A DNA stretch of 64,000 nt from Tetraselmis striata (GCA_006384855.1 VCJN01001170.1:99748-163747), one strand, 5' to 3'; positions 21,404 to 31,525 are shown, counted from the stretch's first letter. The notes: a model not told the origin generated them from the sequence alone. A program made the numbers and translations.

Positions 21404-22258
21404 TCAACCGCCACGCCCTCGTCCACGCCCACGACCTGCAGCCGCTGCCGCCACCCGAGCAGTAGCGGTTCCTTTGGCGCTGCTGGCCACAGACGCCTCG
21501 AAGACGCGACGCTCGTAGTCCCTCATTAGGTCCCCAAAAATCGCGGAACCCAAATGCTCAGAAGCAGGCTGAAAGTGCTGAGCTCGCAGCACGTCCATAA
21601 CACCTTGGTCACCGTGTACACGCTTGACCTCATTAAGCCTCCGCAAGAAGGCCAAACGAAAACGAAACGCCTTGTCGATGGCTTAGGCGTGGTTCCGAGC
21701 TCTCGCGAGGTAGGGGGTGAAGTCTGGATTTGCAGCAGGGACGTAAGGCAGCAGCTCGTCGAGAGCCACGAAAAGTGCAGTCATGTGGGCGCCGAAACAC
21801 GACATCCATAGATACTCCTCATGGGCCGGCAGACGCCGGTCATCCTGCTTGAGGTACTCGTTCGTTAGGTCGGTGCTCAGGGGGAAGAGCCCAGGCACCC
21901 TGCTAACCGGTCGAACGGCCTCGTAACCATACTCTGCTCTCTCCAGTAGTTTTGGCACCGCGAGGTAGTCATCCTCGTCACTCACGGATTTTGCTCCGAC
22001 ACGGCCGCCTTGGGCTAGCTCTAGCAAATCGGGGCGCTTTGCGGCTCCCCCGCTGCCTGTCGGCTGTCCCGCGATGCGCTGCCCGGAACCGGAACCATGT
22101 GCTCCTTCTCCATCAACAACGCGCTCACGCGCCGTCAATTGGGTCATCGCAGTAGCCAGCCCTCGCAGTTCTGCGTGTAGCGACTCGAGCGTCGGCCCAA
22201 CGACGGGTTCTTCTCCATCTGGCATGGTAACGCACGGGCGTACGGATGAGAATATCAC
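21404..22258 (-). pseudogene. gag-like protein, copy A, with in-frame TAA
   Basis: Starting MIFSSVRPCV or MPDGEEPVVG, the protein has a helical N-part and a conserved core (PVSRVPGLFPLSTDLTNEYL, HEEYLWMSCFGAHMTALFVA). A TAA at about 21,683 interrupts the frame, which continues unbroken as AIDKAFRFRLAFLRRLNEV and ends in a short Arg-Gly run ([10 protein letters not shown]). The core aligns in layout with the family-1 gag. Copy B carries the same TAA at the homologous place. Confidence 0.6.
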
Positions 22259-22525
22259 ACACGGATGGCGAGCCGGGTGTGGTCTTGAACAACCTGGGGT
22301 GACCTTGCTCGCAACAGGTTACGAGACAGTTTTAACATCGCTGCGTGGAACGCAGCGAAAACTGGAAGATGGCAAGCTCGGCTGTTGTGGCTGCTTTTAT
22401 GTCTACTCGTGCTGCACCCAAAAAGGGCGCAACGACATGTGCCTAGTTCCCGTACCACTGAGCAGCACTTGTAGCTGAAAAGCGGTTAGGTCAAGGGAGG
22501 AAACCCCATAAACTAGTTTAGATCA

Positions 22526-23108
22526 GTACTACTTTACGCAGAATATACATGTTCAGCGCAATGTACAGGTTGGTCGTAAAGAGTCGTAGGGGCCATGCGG
22601 CGCCCTGTTGCTGCTTGGCCCGGCACCAGCCCGGGCGCCAGGGCGTGCTGATGCTGGGCCCGTTTGAACGTTTGAACTCACATGACTGAGGGGGTGCGGT
22701 CATACGTCACTGACCTGGCTCATTTGCTAGTCGTCGCCCGCCCACATCATGCCGTGTTGGGTGCTCATCAGGCTACAACACTCCCAAGCGATTGCTCGAG
22801 ATGGCCACCAATCGCCCCCCCTCCCCCCCCCCCCCCCCCGCCCGCGCCGCCGCGGCCGCAAGCCCCGCATTTAGGCGATACGGGCATGGATGACGACGAC
22901 TTCTGGGCGGACGAGGAGAACGAAGAGCAAGTTGGGCATGGAGGACTGGAAGTGGGTTGGCTGACTGCGCCGTGCTGCGGGGTGACAACGAGAGCACCGA
23001 GGACAGCGATGAGGAGGATGAGGATGAGGACGGCGGCAACGAGGACGAAGGGGATGAGAAGGAGGGCGAGGGCGACGAGGAAAATAACGGCGGATACTGG
23101 GATGCCAC
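22526..23108 (+). other. Spacer between the two family-2 elements, with acidic coding remnant
   Basis: The plus strand contains MDDDDFWADEENEEQVGHGG (from 22,887) and, after a frame change, a run of Asp/Glu (DEEDEDEDGGNEDEGDEKEG) up to the left end of element B. It looks like the acidic tail of a host nuclear or nucleolar protein that was damaged. A poly-C tract lies at 22,816-22,839. Confidence 0.35.
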
Positions 23109-23451
23109 ATTTCAAATTTGAGTCTGGTTTTGCCAAAAAGGTCGCGCAGGCAGTTTTACACGGTCAAGAGCCGAAATTGGCCGGAAGGTAAAGTGAAAGC
23201 GTGGAGAGAAAACGGAGTCAGGGGGCGCTGCGCGAGTGTAACGCAGCGAAATCTGGAAGATGGCATGCTCAATTGTTACGGCTGCTTTTGTGTCTACTAG
23301 TGCTGCACCCAAAAAGAGCGCAACGACAGGTGCCTAGTTCCCGTACCACTAAGCAGCACTTGTAGCCGAAAAGCGGTTAGGGAAAGCCGGAAAGGGAGAA
23401 AACCCCATAAACTAGTTTAGATCGTGTCAAAGTTGAGTCTGGTTTTGCGAG

Positions 23452-24640
23452 TCATGTGCGAACGGAGAGAGCGGTGGATTGACGGAGAAGGGGTAGCGCC
23501 ACGAAGGCCACCGCTGCGGAGTCTTGTTGGACTTGGAAGTGGCGGAGGGGCGCGATGTGGCGATGATAAGAACCATGCGCCAGGCGAAGAAAGAACGTTG
23601 GGGTCGATGTAGTCCAGAACAACGTCGGAGTCAGTGGCCCAGCCGCCTTGGTAGCGAATGTGGGACAGTGGAGCTCCGATGGCGTTAGCGGCAGACACTG
23701 CTCCCTTGCGAAGGGTATGTGAGCTCCAGAAAGTGCCGGCGGGAGGGGCAGCACCGACAAGACGAACGGATGTAGAGAGCCAGTCCGACATTGTAGCGGC
23801 GGTCTAAGATTTGGACTGCTCGCTTGGGGTAGCCGCCCAAAAGTTAGTCTCGCCCAAGGCAACACGAACCAGGGGGGCAAACAATACGTGGTCGATGAAG
23901 TGGTGCATGGGACGTGCAACGCGGGGGTGTTCGGACTCTGGAAGGAGCAGCACACGCAGGTCATCGGGGGCCCGTCGACCAGCGCGGCCTTTCTCCTCGC
24001 GGTACACCTGCATGGTAATGTTGTAATCGTCGACATGCACATCCCGCACTCGGCAGGAGACGCCAGTAAGTCCCCTGGCAAAGAACATGAAGTTGACAAC
24101 CGAGGCCACGAAGGCTTGGAGGTTGTAGTGGTACTCTGGAGCGGAGCATGCATAATCAACTCTGCCCGCTCGACGAAGCTGTAAGCGACATCAGCAAGCA
24201 AAGGGGCAGCCTCCAACCGACGCTGCCGTAGCATTAGCCCACGACGAGCTGCGGTAAGGTGCAGGCTGTCCTTAGCGATCGGGTCGAGGTTGTGCAGCTC
24301 GAAGAACGTGTCGATTGCGGACAGGTAGGGCTGCAACGACTTAGCCCCAATGTGCCCTCGCTCACCAACCCAAGCAACGTACCGGACGACAGTAGCAGTG
24401 GTCGCTTCCAGCGGGCTGATGTTCTGCAAGTCGTGGCAGAACTCCGCGAACCGAGAGAGTCTGCCGGCGTAGCTCTTGAGGGTCGGAGTGGTGAGGGAGC
24501 TGGAGAGTAGATCGAGAGTCCGATGTCCCAACTCGTCAGAGCCGAATGCGTCCAGCAACCGAGACCGGAGCGAAGCAGCCCAGGGGGCAACAGCTTCGGG
24601 CTCGTTAATTACGTAAGTGGGTCGTTTTACCGACAGAGTT
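23452..24640 (-). pseudogene. Tyrosine recombinase, copy B (frameshift and stop)
   Basis: The upstream core-binding part is open (APWAASLRSRLLDAFGSDEL, SYAGRLSRFAEFCHDLQNIS, SAIDTFFELHNLDP). A frame change occurs near 24,150, then FFARGLTGVSCRVRDV continues in another frame. A TAG at 23,805-23,807 replaces the Trp found in copy A just before TAATMSDWLS. The catalytic end is preserved as HTLRKGAVSAANAIG and IRYQGGWATDSDVVLDYID. Copies A and B thus carry different disabling stops. Confidence 0.72.
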
Positions 24641-25156
24641 CCAAAGGGACGGTTACAGTTAGCAAAATACTCGGCAGCAGCAGTTAAGTTTCCGGCGGTT
24701 GGCCGGTAGCTGCTGGACGGGATTGCCACAGCATCAGTACGGGTTTGCGGGGCTAGGTTCAGGTAGGAGGGCCGCCCCGCGCGCCCTTCGCGCTCGTAGC
24801 GCCTGTCACGCGCGTAACGTACACGCGCAAAGCTTCGTCTTTGCGAACCAATTGTAACACGCAGCGTAACAACGTACGGACGCACCGATGAGATGGTTCG
24901 GAAGGCGGTTTGTTGAGCCGCCATGTGCAGGTGTGCGGATGGTTGAGCCGCACTCGGCTGTAGCTGTAAGAAGCGCCGCACCGAGGAAGGTCTGAATGAA
25001 GTCTGTAAGGTGGGGGGGGGGGGGGGGGGGGGGGAGGTATGGTCCTGAGACATGGCGCTCATCCCGTCGTTGAGCCGCTAGCGATCGCCTTGGGGCGGTC
25101 ACCGAAAGGTGGCCTCGCAAAGCTCCAGCAACTCCGACGAAAGGCGCCCCGCGCCG

Positions 25157-26330
25157 TCACTCGTGCTCACTTTCGCTGCCACGTCCGCGCCCGCCACCAC
25201 GCCCACGCCCACGCCCACGCCCACCCCCACGCCCACACCCACGCCCATGCCCACGCCCACGCCCACGCCCACGCCCACGCCCACGCCCACGCCCACGCCC
25301 ACGCCCACGCCCACGCCCACGCCCACGCCCACGCCCACGCCCACGCCCACGCCCACGCCCACGCCCACGCCCACGCCCACGCCCACGCCCACGCCCACGC
25401 CCACGCCCACGCCCACCCCCACGCCCACCCCCACGCCCACGCCCGCGCCCACGCCCACGCCCACGCCCACGCCCACGCCCACGCCCACGCCCACGCCCAC
25501 GACCTGCAGCCGCGGCCGCTACTCGAGCAGTACATGTTGCCTTGGCGCTGCTGGCCACAGACGCCTCGAAGACACGACGCTCGTAGTCCCTCATTAGGTC
25601 CCCAAAAATCGCGGAACCCAAATGCTCAGAAGTAGGCTGAAAGTGCTGAGCTCGCAGCACGTCCATAACACCTTGGTCACCGTGTACACGCTTGACCTCA
25701 TTAAGCCTCCGCAAGAAGGCCAAACGAAAACGAAACGCCTTGTCGATGGCTTAGGCGTGGTTCCGAGCTCTCGCGAGGTAGGGGGTGAAGTCTGGATTTG
25801 CAGCAGGGACGTAAGGCAGCAGCTCGTCGAGAGCCACGAAAAGTGCAGTCATGTGGGCGCCGAAACACGACATCCATAGATACTCCTCATGGGCCGGCAG
25901 ACGCCGGTCATCCTGCTTGAGGTACTCGTTCGTTAGGTCGGTGCTCAGGGGGAATAGCCCAGGCACCCTGCTAACCGGTCGAACGGCCTCGTAACCATAC
26001 TCTGCTCTCTCCAGTAGTTCTGGCACCGCGAGGTAGTCATCCTCGTCACTCACGGATTTTGCTCCGACACGGCCGCCTTGGGCTAGCTCTAGCAAATCGG
26101 GGCGCTTTGCGGCTCCCCCGCTGATTGTCGGCTGTCCCGCGATGCGCTGCCCGGAACCGGAGCCATGTGCCCCGTCATCTCCATCAACAACACAGTCACG
26201 AGCCGTCAATTGGGCCTACATTGTTGCAAGCTCTTGCAGCAATGTAGGCCTTCACGTCTGCGTGTAGCGATTCGAGCGTCGGCACAACGACGGGTTCTAC
26301 TCCATCTGACATGATAACGCACGGACGTGC
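25157..26330 (-). pseudogene. gag-like protein, copy B, with giant Arg-Gly tail
   Basis: The core matches copy A almost residue for residue, including the in-frame TAA (about 25,751). After [19 protein letters not shown] the frame enters about 50 Arg-Gly dipeptides encoded by the hexanucleotide array (copy A has about five), then ends SESEHE. RG-rich tails bind RNA in many capsid and nucleolar proteins. The expansion is in frame, so it lengthens the tail rather than breaking it. Confidence 0.6.
25197..25502 (+). repeat. (CCCACG)n hexanucleotide array, about 51 units
   Basis: Roughly 306 bp of CCCACG with scattered variants (CCCCCA, CCCGCG, CCCATG). All six frames stay open because the unit is six bases. 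Only the minus-strand frame that reads Arg-Gly continues a real protein. A short (CCCACG)-type run recurs at 36,484-36,507 beside a poly-G tract. Confidence 0.95.
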
Positions 26331-26613
26331 GGATGAGAATTTCACACACGGGTGGTGAGCCGGGTGTGGTCTTGAACAACCTGGGGTGACCTTGCTCGCA
26401 GCATGCTACGAGACAGTTTTAACATCGCTGTGCGTAACGCAGCGACAATTGGAAGATGGCAGGCTCGGCTGTTACGGATGTTTTTATGTCAACTAGTGTT
26501 GCACCCAAAAAGGGCGCAACGACATGTGCCTAGTTCCCGTACCGCTAAGCAGCACTTGTAGCCGAAAAAAAGGTTATGGAAAGGGAGGAAACCCCATAAA
26601 CTAGTTTACATCA

Positions 26614-26705
26614 TTTCACGATGGCGGCCGCAACCGTAAACATGCCGAATTTGCGGTTCCTACGCGCATTTTAGTACCCGTACGAATAGTTGCGACTACG
26701 GTTAT
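26614..26705. other. Short spacer before the second PAT element
   Basis: About 90 bp containing CCGTAAACATGCCGAATTTGCGG-like words also seen near 19,190-19,210; no gene. Confidence 0.35.
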
Positions 26706-26898
26706 GGTCATATTGAGAATTAAAGAGGTTCGAATTGCACGGGGCTAAGTACGACGGGGGTTACCCGACGTTACAATTCCGCCATACGCGGCTAGGACGC
26801 TACTGCCGTGTGCCCACGTCCATCCCTCACCCCGATATGACGCCCCGCGACGCGGCGGTGTCTCCACGTTTTGCCTTTGCGTCAGCTTCCAGCTAGCG
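26706..26898 (+). repeat. A1 split repeat of PAT copy 2
   Basis: This 193-bp block has the same start (GGTCATATTGAG) and end (CAGCTAGCG) as the A repeats of copy 1. Confidence 0.9.
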
Positions 26899-26922
26899 CA
26901 CGGCATCGAGACTCTCGCAGTC

Positions 26923-28001
26923 TTGCAAGGTGACACACGATCTCACAACGACGTTCGACGCCAGCAGCTCGCCGTGACTGCAATAACGACAGCATGCCGT
27001 ACTTTGGACAACACACGGTTGCCTGATGACATGTACGATTCGGAGGGGTGCGGTGGAGGCAACGCCGCGAGTTCGACGACTGACACCGCTAGCCTCGCCG
27101 CGCTAGTGCAGCGGATGCTGCTGCGACTCGACGAGCTAGACTCCCGCACCTCTTCCATTCAACAACCATCTCCGCGGAAACCTATTCCCGCGACGCCAGC
27201 CGACGGCCTCGAGGGTGACGACGAGGAGGACGACCCTCCCCGGTTTCCCTGCAAAATCTCCAGGCCACGCGGCGTTCATCGACCCGCGCGACTGGATCGA
27301 CTCCCTGCCGCGGGCATACGCCGAGTCTATGCCCCCTGTAGGACTCACCAACCCCGGGCAGGCTGTGGAACCCACGCAACGACGAGTGGGACCGCTACCT
27401 CATCGACGAGAAGAAGCATGCGACGCGCGACGAGTATCGCCACCTGCTGTGCTATGGAGTATTTACCGCCGCCGCGCACGCGGCGATCACGTACGTTGTG
27501 GCAACGCTTCGCGCGAAAAACGCCACCGCTCGCGACACCGCGGATGCCAACGACCTACTCGACTCCGCGATTCGCACGATCGCGACGTGCGGGCATGCTG
27601 CTGAAGACTGGCTCACCTACCTCCGGCGTTTCAAGTGCAAGAAGGCGCTTACCGGCGAGGAGCGAGTCGCCGAGCGCCTCGTGTACTCCCACTTCTTCGA
27701 CACCACCGCCGAGCGCTCCAGCAATGGCGTCGACGGCCTCCTCGACGCTCTGGACGACGAAAGACTCGAGGTCAGCCTTCACCAGGCGGCCAAGCAAGCG
27801 CAGTCGGCCGCGCAGTTCAAAGGCAGCGGCAGCGGAGGGAGCGGAGGCGGCAGCGGCGGCAACATCCGCATCAAGGAGCAAGAGCGCGTAGAACACGCAT
27901 ACCGCGCCACAAAGGAGAGGGTGAACAAGGACAAGGACAAAGACAAGATCAAGGGCAAGCCTCAGCCCGGCAACCTCGCGCGGAAGACTACTACCCCGTA
28001 G
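26923..28001 (+). pseudogene. gag-like protein, PAT copy 2, frameshifted
   Basis: The protein matches copy 1: LDSRTSSIQQPSPRKPIPAT region, +1 shift near 27,240, then GHAAFIDPRDWIDSLPRAYA. A 4-base insertion near 27,358 (GGGCAGGCTG where copy 1 has GGGCTG) causes another shift. The C-terminal half is open from 27,498 as ATLRAKNATARDTADANDLL with a Lys-rich end. Confidence 0.6.
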
Positions 28002-28029
28002 GCCGAGGAACAGACCTGACGGTGTGCCC

Positions 28030-28960
28030 CGCCTTTCCGATGCATGCTATCCAATTTCAAGCTACATGCGACACCGCGTGCGGCGGCAATGGCGGCAATG
28101 GCAAGACATCGGGGCGAGCGATCAAGTCCTACGGTGGATCCAGGAGGGCGTCCGGATCCCCTTCAAGCACAACCGCCCCCCACCCAACTTCCACAACGGC
28201 ATCAGCATGCATGACGCTACCCCAGCGCAACTCACCTTCCTCGAGGGGGAGCTTGCCCGCTTCGTGGAGTCCGGCGCGTGGGAGTTTGGCACCCGCCGCG
28301 AGTGGGTGTCAAGACTCTTTTTGATGCCCAAGCCCGGCGTCGACCTATGGCGCTGCATCATCGACCTCCGCGTGCTCAACTTCTACTGTGTGCGCAAGCG
28401 GCTCAAGATGGAGACCCTACTGGGAGTGCGCCACCTCACCAAAAAGCGTGCCCTATCACTTTGACCTCCAAGCCGGCTTATATGCTCCAGGCATCGCAGA
28501 GGCGGACCGATACTACTTCACCGTGGACGTCCGAGGTCAGCTCTACAGGGTCGCGGGTCTGCCAATGGGCTGGAGCCTCTCGCCCTATTACTTCGTCACG
28601 CTCACCCAAGTATTCATCACCCACATGCGGAAACCCGAACCCGAGCTCTCCTCACCGTATACGCAACCTACACGGAGCAAGCGCTACCTCCGGCGGACCA
28701 GGTGGAGGGCAGCGCGCATATCCTACCTTACGTGGACGACTTCCTCCTCTTCTCCGCGTCGATGGCGCATGCGCTCCACCTCTGTCAACGGCTCGCCAGC
28801 CTCCTCGACGCCTTGGGGCTGCAGCGGAACCCCACAAAGGGCTTCTAGGAGCCTTGCCAGTTCGGCATGCACCTGGGGGTGGACATCGACTCAGCGTCCG
28901 GCATGTTCTACGCACCGGCGGACAAGCTGGACCCTGGCCTCTGCTACCCGACCTCGTGCA
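28030..28960 (+). pseudogene. Reverse transcriptase, PAT copy 2, RNase H deleted
   Basis: RT motifs are better preserved than in copy 1 at the N-terminus: GVRIPFKHNRPPPNFHNGIS and WVSRLFLMPKPGVDLWRCII. Motif A is damaged by a short loss near 28,445. Motif B is intact (GLPMGWSLSPYYF) and the YVDDFLLFS box is at about 28,730. A TAG at 28,846 interrupts the thumb. RNase H is absent because of the deletion near 28,940. Confidence 0.75.
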
Positions 28961-29317
28961 TAAGCTGCATCAAATTGGCGCAGCGGCGACCGTCGTCGCC
29001 CCGCGATGGGAGGGCAAGGCGTGGCACCATGCACTCACCGAGATGGCAGTGGAGGAGCTCACGGTGGCGCCGCGCGCCGGTTTGTTCCGGCCGGGGCGGC
29101 GGGACGGGCGAGGTATGATCGGCAGGCCTCACTGGCCCGAGACTGCATTCCGCGTTCCCTTCCGGCTTTGGTTGGCCTGCGCCGAGGGGCCGTAAGTGCT
29201 ACGGTATCCATGTTTCCTAGCAACGGCCACCAACGCCCGGTTGTACGAGCGGCACCAGTACGAACTACAACGGTGAAGTACCGCGTCGAGGTCGCGAGCT
29301 GTACGACACCATGGGCT

Positions 29318-29926
29318 GATTCGATGCGCCCGTACATGACACGGGTGCTAGGGTCTGACACCCTTGGCGCCCAAACCCTAGAGCTCCTATTAGCTGCGTG
29401 GGCGCCGGCCGCTGCAACGTCTCACGCCAGTTGCATGAAGCAATATTTCCGTTTCTGCGAAGAGGAGCGGCGACCGGCCATGGCTGCCGACCCCGGGACT
29501 ATGGCACGTCACATGGTTGGGCAACATGGGGACGATCAAGGCCTCCAGCTTGCAGCCTTACCTGTCGGCCGTCAACGACTTCTTCAAGGACCACGGCCGG
29601 GAGCCGATGGCTTTGGGCGATCCGGTGAGCAGGGTCCGCAAGGGCCTTGCGGCGTCGCATATGACGCTACACCCCGAGCTGATGCGGGCCGCCCCATTGC
29701 CCGCGCGTGTGGTGGTGAAAGCCTTGACCCTGGCAAAAGCCCTACGGCTGGAGATGGGATTTACCTGGGGCAAGGACCCAAGCACCGTGGTGCGCGTGGA
29801 GTTGTTCCGCGCCAGCCTGGCAGTCGTCGTGCTTTGTCTGTTTTTCTGCCGCGGAGGAGCGAGGGTGGAGTGTCGTACGGGCGACCTCACAGTCCATCGT
29901 GACCGGAAGGGCAAGCGTGGCCCGGA
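29318..29926 (+). pseudogene. Tyrosine recombinase, PAT copy 2, N-terminal half
   Basis: The core-binding domain reads SCMKQYFRFCEEERRPAMAA and SSLQPYLSAVNDFFKDHGRE. The first catalytic Arg region is CRGGARVECRTGDL. The gene is cut at 29,926, immediately before the CACTA end. The rest is at 38,240-38,700. Confidence 0.8.
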
Positions 29927-30651
29927 CACTGTGAGATTCAGATGTGACATACGGGTGACGAAGCACTACTACTAGCGACTATTATTTATCCGTGAAGGCT
30001 GCTGCTGGTGGCGGCACGTCCATCCAGTTACGTGCGAGTACATCCGGCGTTATTGCCGGCGGGCGATAAATCCTTTTTGTCATCATTCTGGTAGTCGTAC
30101 TAGCCCGGTGAAGTGTTACATGGCACTGACGTATAAGGTACAAGGTTGTCCGTGCAGTACCGGGTAGTACGCGATATATTTATTGAGCCGGTACCGGGTA
30201 TCTAGTACCCGGTACCCGGTACCCGGTACCCGGGCACGATGACGAGTGGTCATGTGGATAACTACGACTATTAGTACATGGGAGCGAAAATCGCAGCCGT
30301 ACTTTTTGGACAAAGTGGGGAATTTTGTGTACATTATAGCTAGTACTGCTGAACGGGCCTGCCAGCCGTCCGATCAAAGGTCATCAGATGGGCGGTTTGG
30401 CTGCCATGTTTTACCAAAGAGTGCTCACGTTACATAAATATTCGCGAGGGGGAGGGCGGGGGCAGGCAGCGGTTTGCCGAAGAATGATTGAATTACAATA
30501 TTCGCGACGGCTGCCATCGGGGAATGTGGCCGGGGGGGGGCGGGGGCGGGGGGGGGCGGGCGTGGTCCCCCCGCCGCCCCCGCGCCCCCCCCCCCCCCCC
30601 CCCCGCCGCTCCCGCCGGGGGAGTGAGGGGAGGGGGGTAAGGGGGCGGGGG

Positions 30652-30861
30652 CTACTGCTTGTGCTTGTTCTTGCGTGCCCGGGGGACCCTCCGCTTCGAC
30701 GATCTCGCTGCCTCCGCCTCCGCCTGCGCCTGCGCCTGCGCCTCCGACTCCGCGACCGTCAGTTTCTTACCTCGGCGTTTCTTCACTGGCCTCTTCCGCT
30801 TCTTGTCATCCCTCAGTGTCTTCACCACCCCGGGAGGCTGTGCCGTCGACGACGCCGCCAT
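30652..30861 (-). CDS. Small very basic protein (69 aa) inside the CACTA element
   Basis: ATG at 30,861 opens a frame with nuclear-localisation-like clusters (DDKKRKRPVKKRRGKK), an Ala-Gln/Ala-Glu repeat and a second basic tail (SSKRRVPRARKNKHKQ). The composition suggests a nucleic-acid-binding or nucleolar tail. It may be a 3' exon of the gene that starts upstream at 31,226. No family is recognised. Confidence 0.4.
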   Translation of the reverse strand: MAASSTAQPPGVVKTLRDDKKRKRPVKKRRGKKLTVAESEAQAQAQAEAEAARSSKRRVPRARKNKHKQ

Positions 30862-30933
30862 GAGCTTCCTTACCTTCGCGTCGGGACGCCCCCTGTGCCC
30901 AGACACCCACAAGAAGCCACAATCGTTTCGCCT

Positions 30934-31226
30934 TTAAGCGGCTGAGGATGCGGCCTCCTCGGCCACCACGAGTTGCGCCGCTGGCACTGTGGAAGCCTTG
31001 GCGTTGAGGTGGGCCTTACGGCGCTCCCGGACGAACCTGCGCGCGGCACAAGTTAGCCACGAGTGGGTGCGTGCTAATGTGGAGGATGGAGTGTTTTGTT
31101 GCGCGCCCACCTTGTCACGCGTTTCCTCATGTCTTTCTCGTCCTCCTCGATGCCGGCGGCGCGGACACGCGAGACAACAAGGCTCGCCGCCCACTTTTGC
31201 CCGGGGGGGCGAGGTCGGCCATGGCG
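30934..31226 (-). CDS. Two-exon gene piece with AT-hook-like start, inside CACTA
   Basis: The proposed exons are 31,226-31,111 and 31,036-30,934, joined by an 74-bp GT-AG intron in matching phase. The product begins RHGRPRPPGQKW, an AT-hook-like GRP core, and continues with a charged helix (IEEDEKDMRKRVTRFVRERR) to an Ala-rich C-terminus and TAA. A poly-C stretch (sense strand) followed by CTCACAG sits directly upstream, so at least one more 5' exon is likely. The function is unknown. Confidence 0.45.
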
Positions 31227-31479
31227 CTGTGAGGTGAAGGGGGGGGGGGGGGGGCGGCCGAGGTGGAGAAACTAACACCCAGTCGACGACCGCCTTCCGC
31301 AGCAGTCAACGACACATCGGAGGCGAGGAGCAGCGCGCCACTACTATTTATATGCACGTATTGTCAAGAGCTAGTCGGTGCGGCATTGTGTCGGTGTAAT
31401 TTCGCAATGTTTATTGTTGAAGTAGCACGGCGTAATGGATACGGCGAGTGAATCCGGGATAATGTGTGCGACGAATGTG

Positions 31480-31525
31480 CGCGCGCAGCGTTGTGCGGCG
31501 GTGTGCGGCGGTGTGCGGCGGTGTG
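31480..31525 (+). repeat. GTGTGCGGCG tandem run
   Basis: Three to four 10-bp units of GTGTGCGGCG. Related GATGTGCGGC words occur near the other end of the CACTA element at 37,950-37,990. Confidence 0.7.

Larger units (their letters stand above)
19299..22525 (-). mobile_element. RT-less gag + tyrosine recombinase element (family 2, copy A)
   Basis: On the minus strand the order is A1 (22,525-22,339), gag-like, YR, B1 (19,653-19,629), A2 (19,628-19,442), B2 (19,323-19,299). A1 and A2 are both 187 bp and almost identical; each begins with the small hairpin CGCTGCGTGGAACGCAGCG. B1 and B2 share TGGCAAAACCAGACTCAA. This is the same split-repeat plan as family 1, but no reverse transcriptase or RNase H lies between gag and YR. 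The gag-to-YR gap contains a poly-C run followed by TTACAG (about 21,235-21,250), which looks like an intron 3' end. Confidence 0.82.
23109..26613 (-). mobile_element. RT-less gag + tyrosine recombinase element (family 2, copy B)
   Basis: Same plan and orientation as copy A: A1 (26,613-26,426), gag-like, YR, B1 (23,450-23,425), A2 (23,424-23,226), B2 (23,134-23,109). The gag region is nearly identical to copy A, while the YR region and the repeats are visibly more diverged. Copy B also contains a large Arg-Gly-coding hexanucleotide expansion and a ~39-bp hairpin insertion near 26,212-26,250. RT and RNase H are absent here too. Confidence 0.82.
26706..29926 (+). mobile_element. PAT-like retrotransposon, copy 2, left part (interrupted by CACTA)
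   Basis: It starts with a 193-bp A1 repeat (26,706-26,898) nearly identical to that of copy 1. Gag-like, RT and the first half of the recombinase follow. At 29,926 the recombinase is cut by the CACTA element and resumes at 38,240. RNase H is missing: the sequence jumps near 28,927-28,955 from just after the YVDD region to the post-RNase H segment, a deletion of about 850 bp relative to copy 1. Confidence 0.87.

Noticed and set aside
25039-25635. Long His-Ala, Pro-Thr, Gly-Val and Ala-Trp repeat proteins over the hexanucleotide array
   Set aside because: They are the other frames of the same repeat. Only the Arg-Gly frame continues a real protein on both sides.
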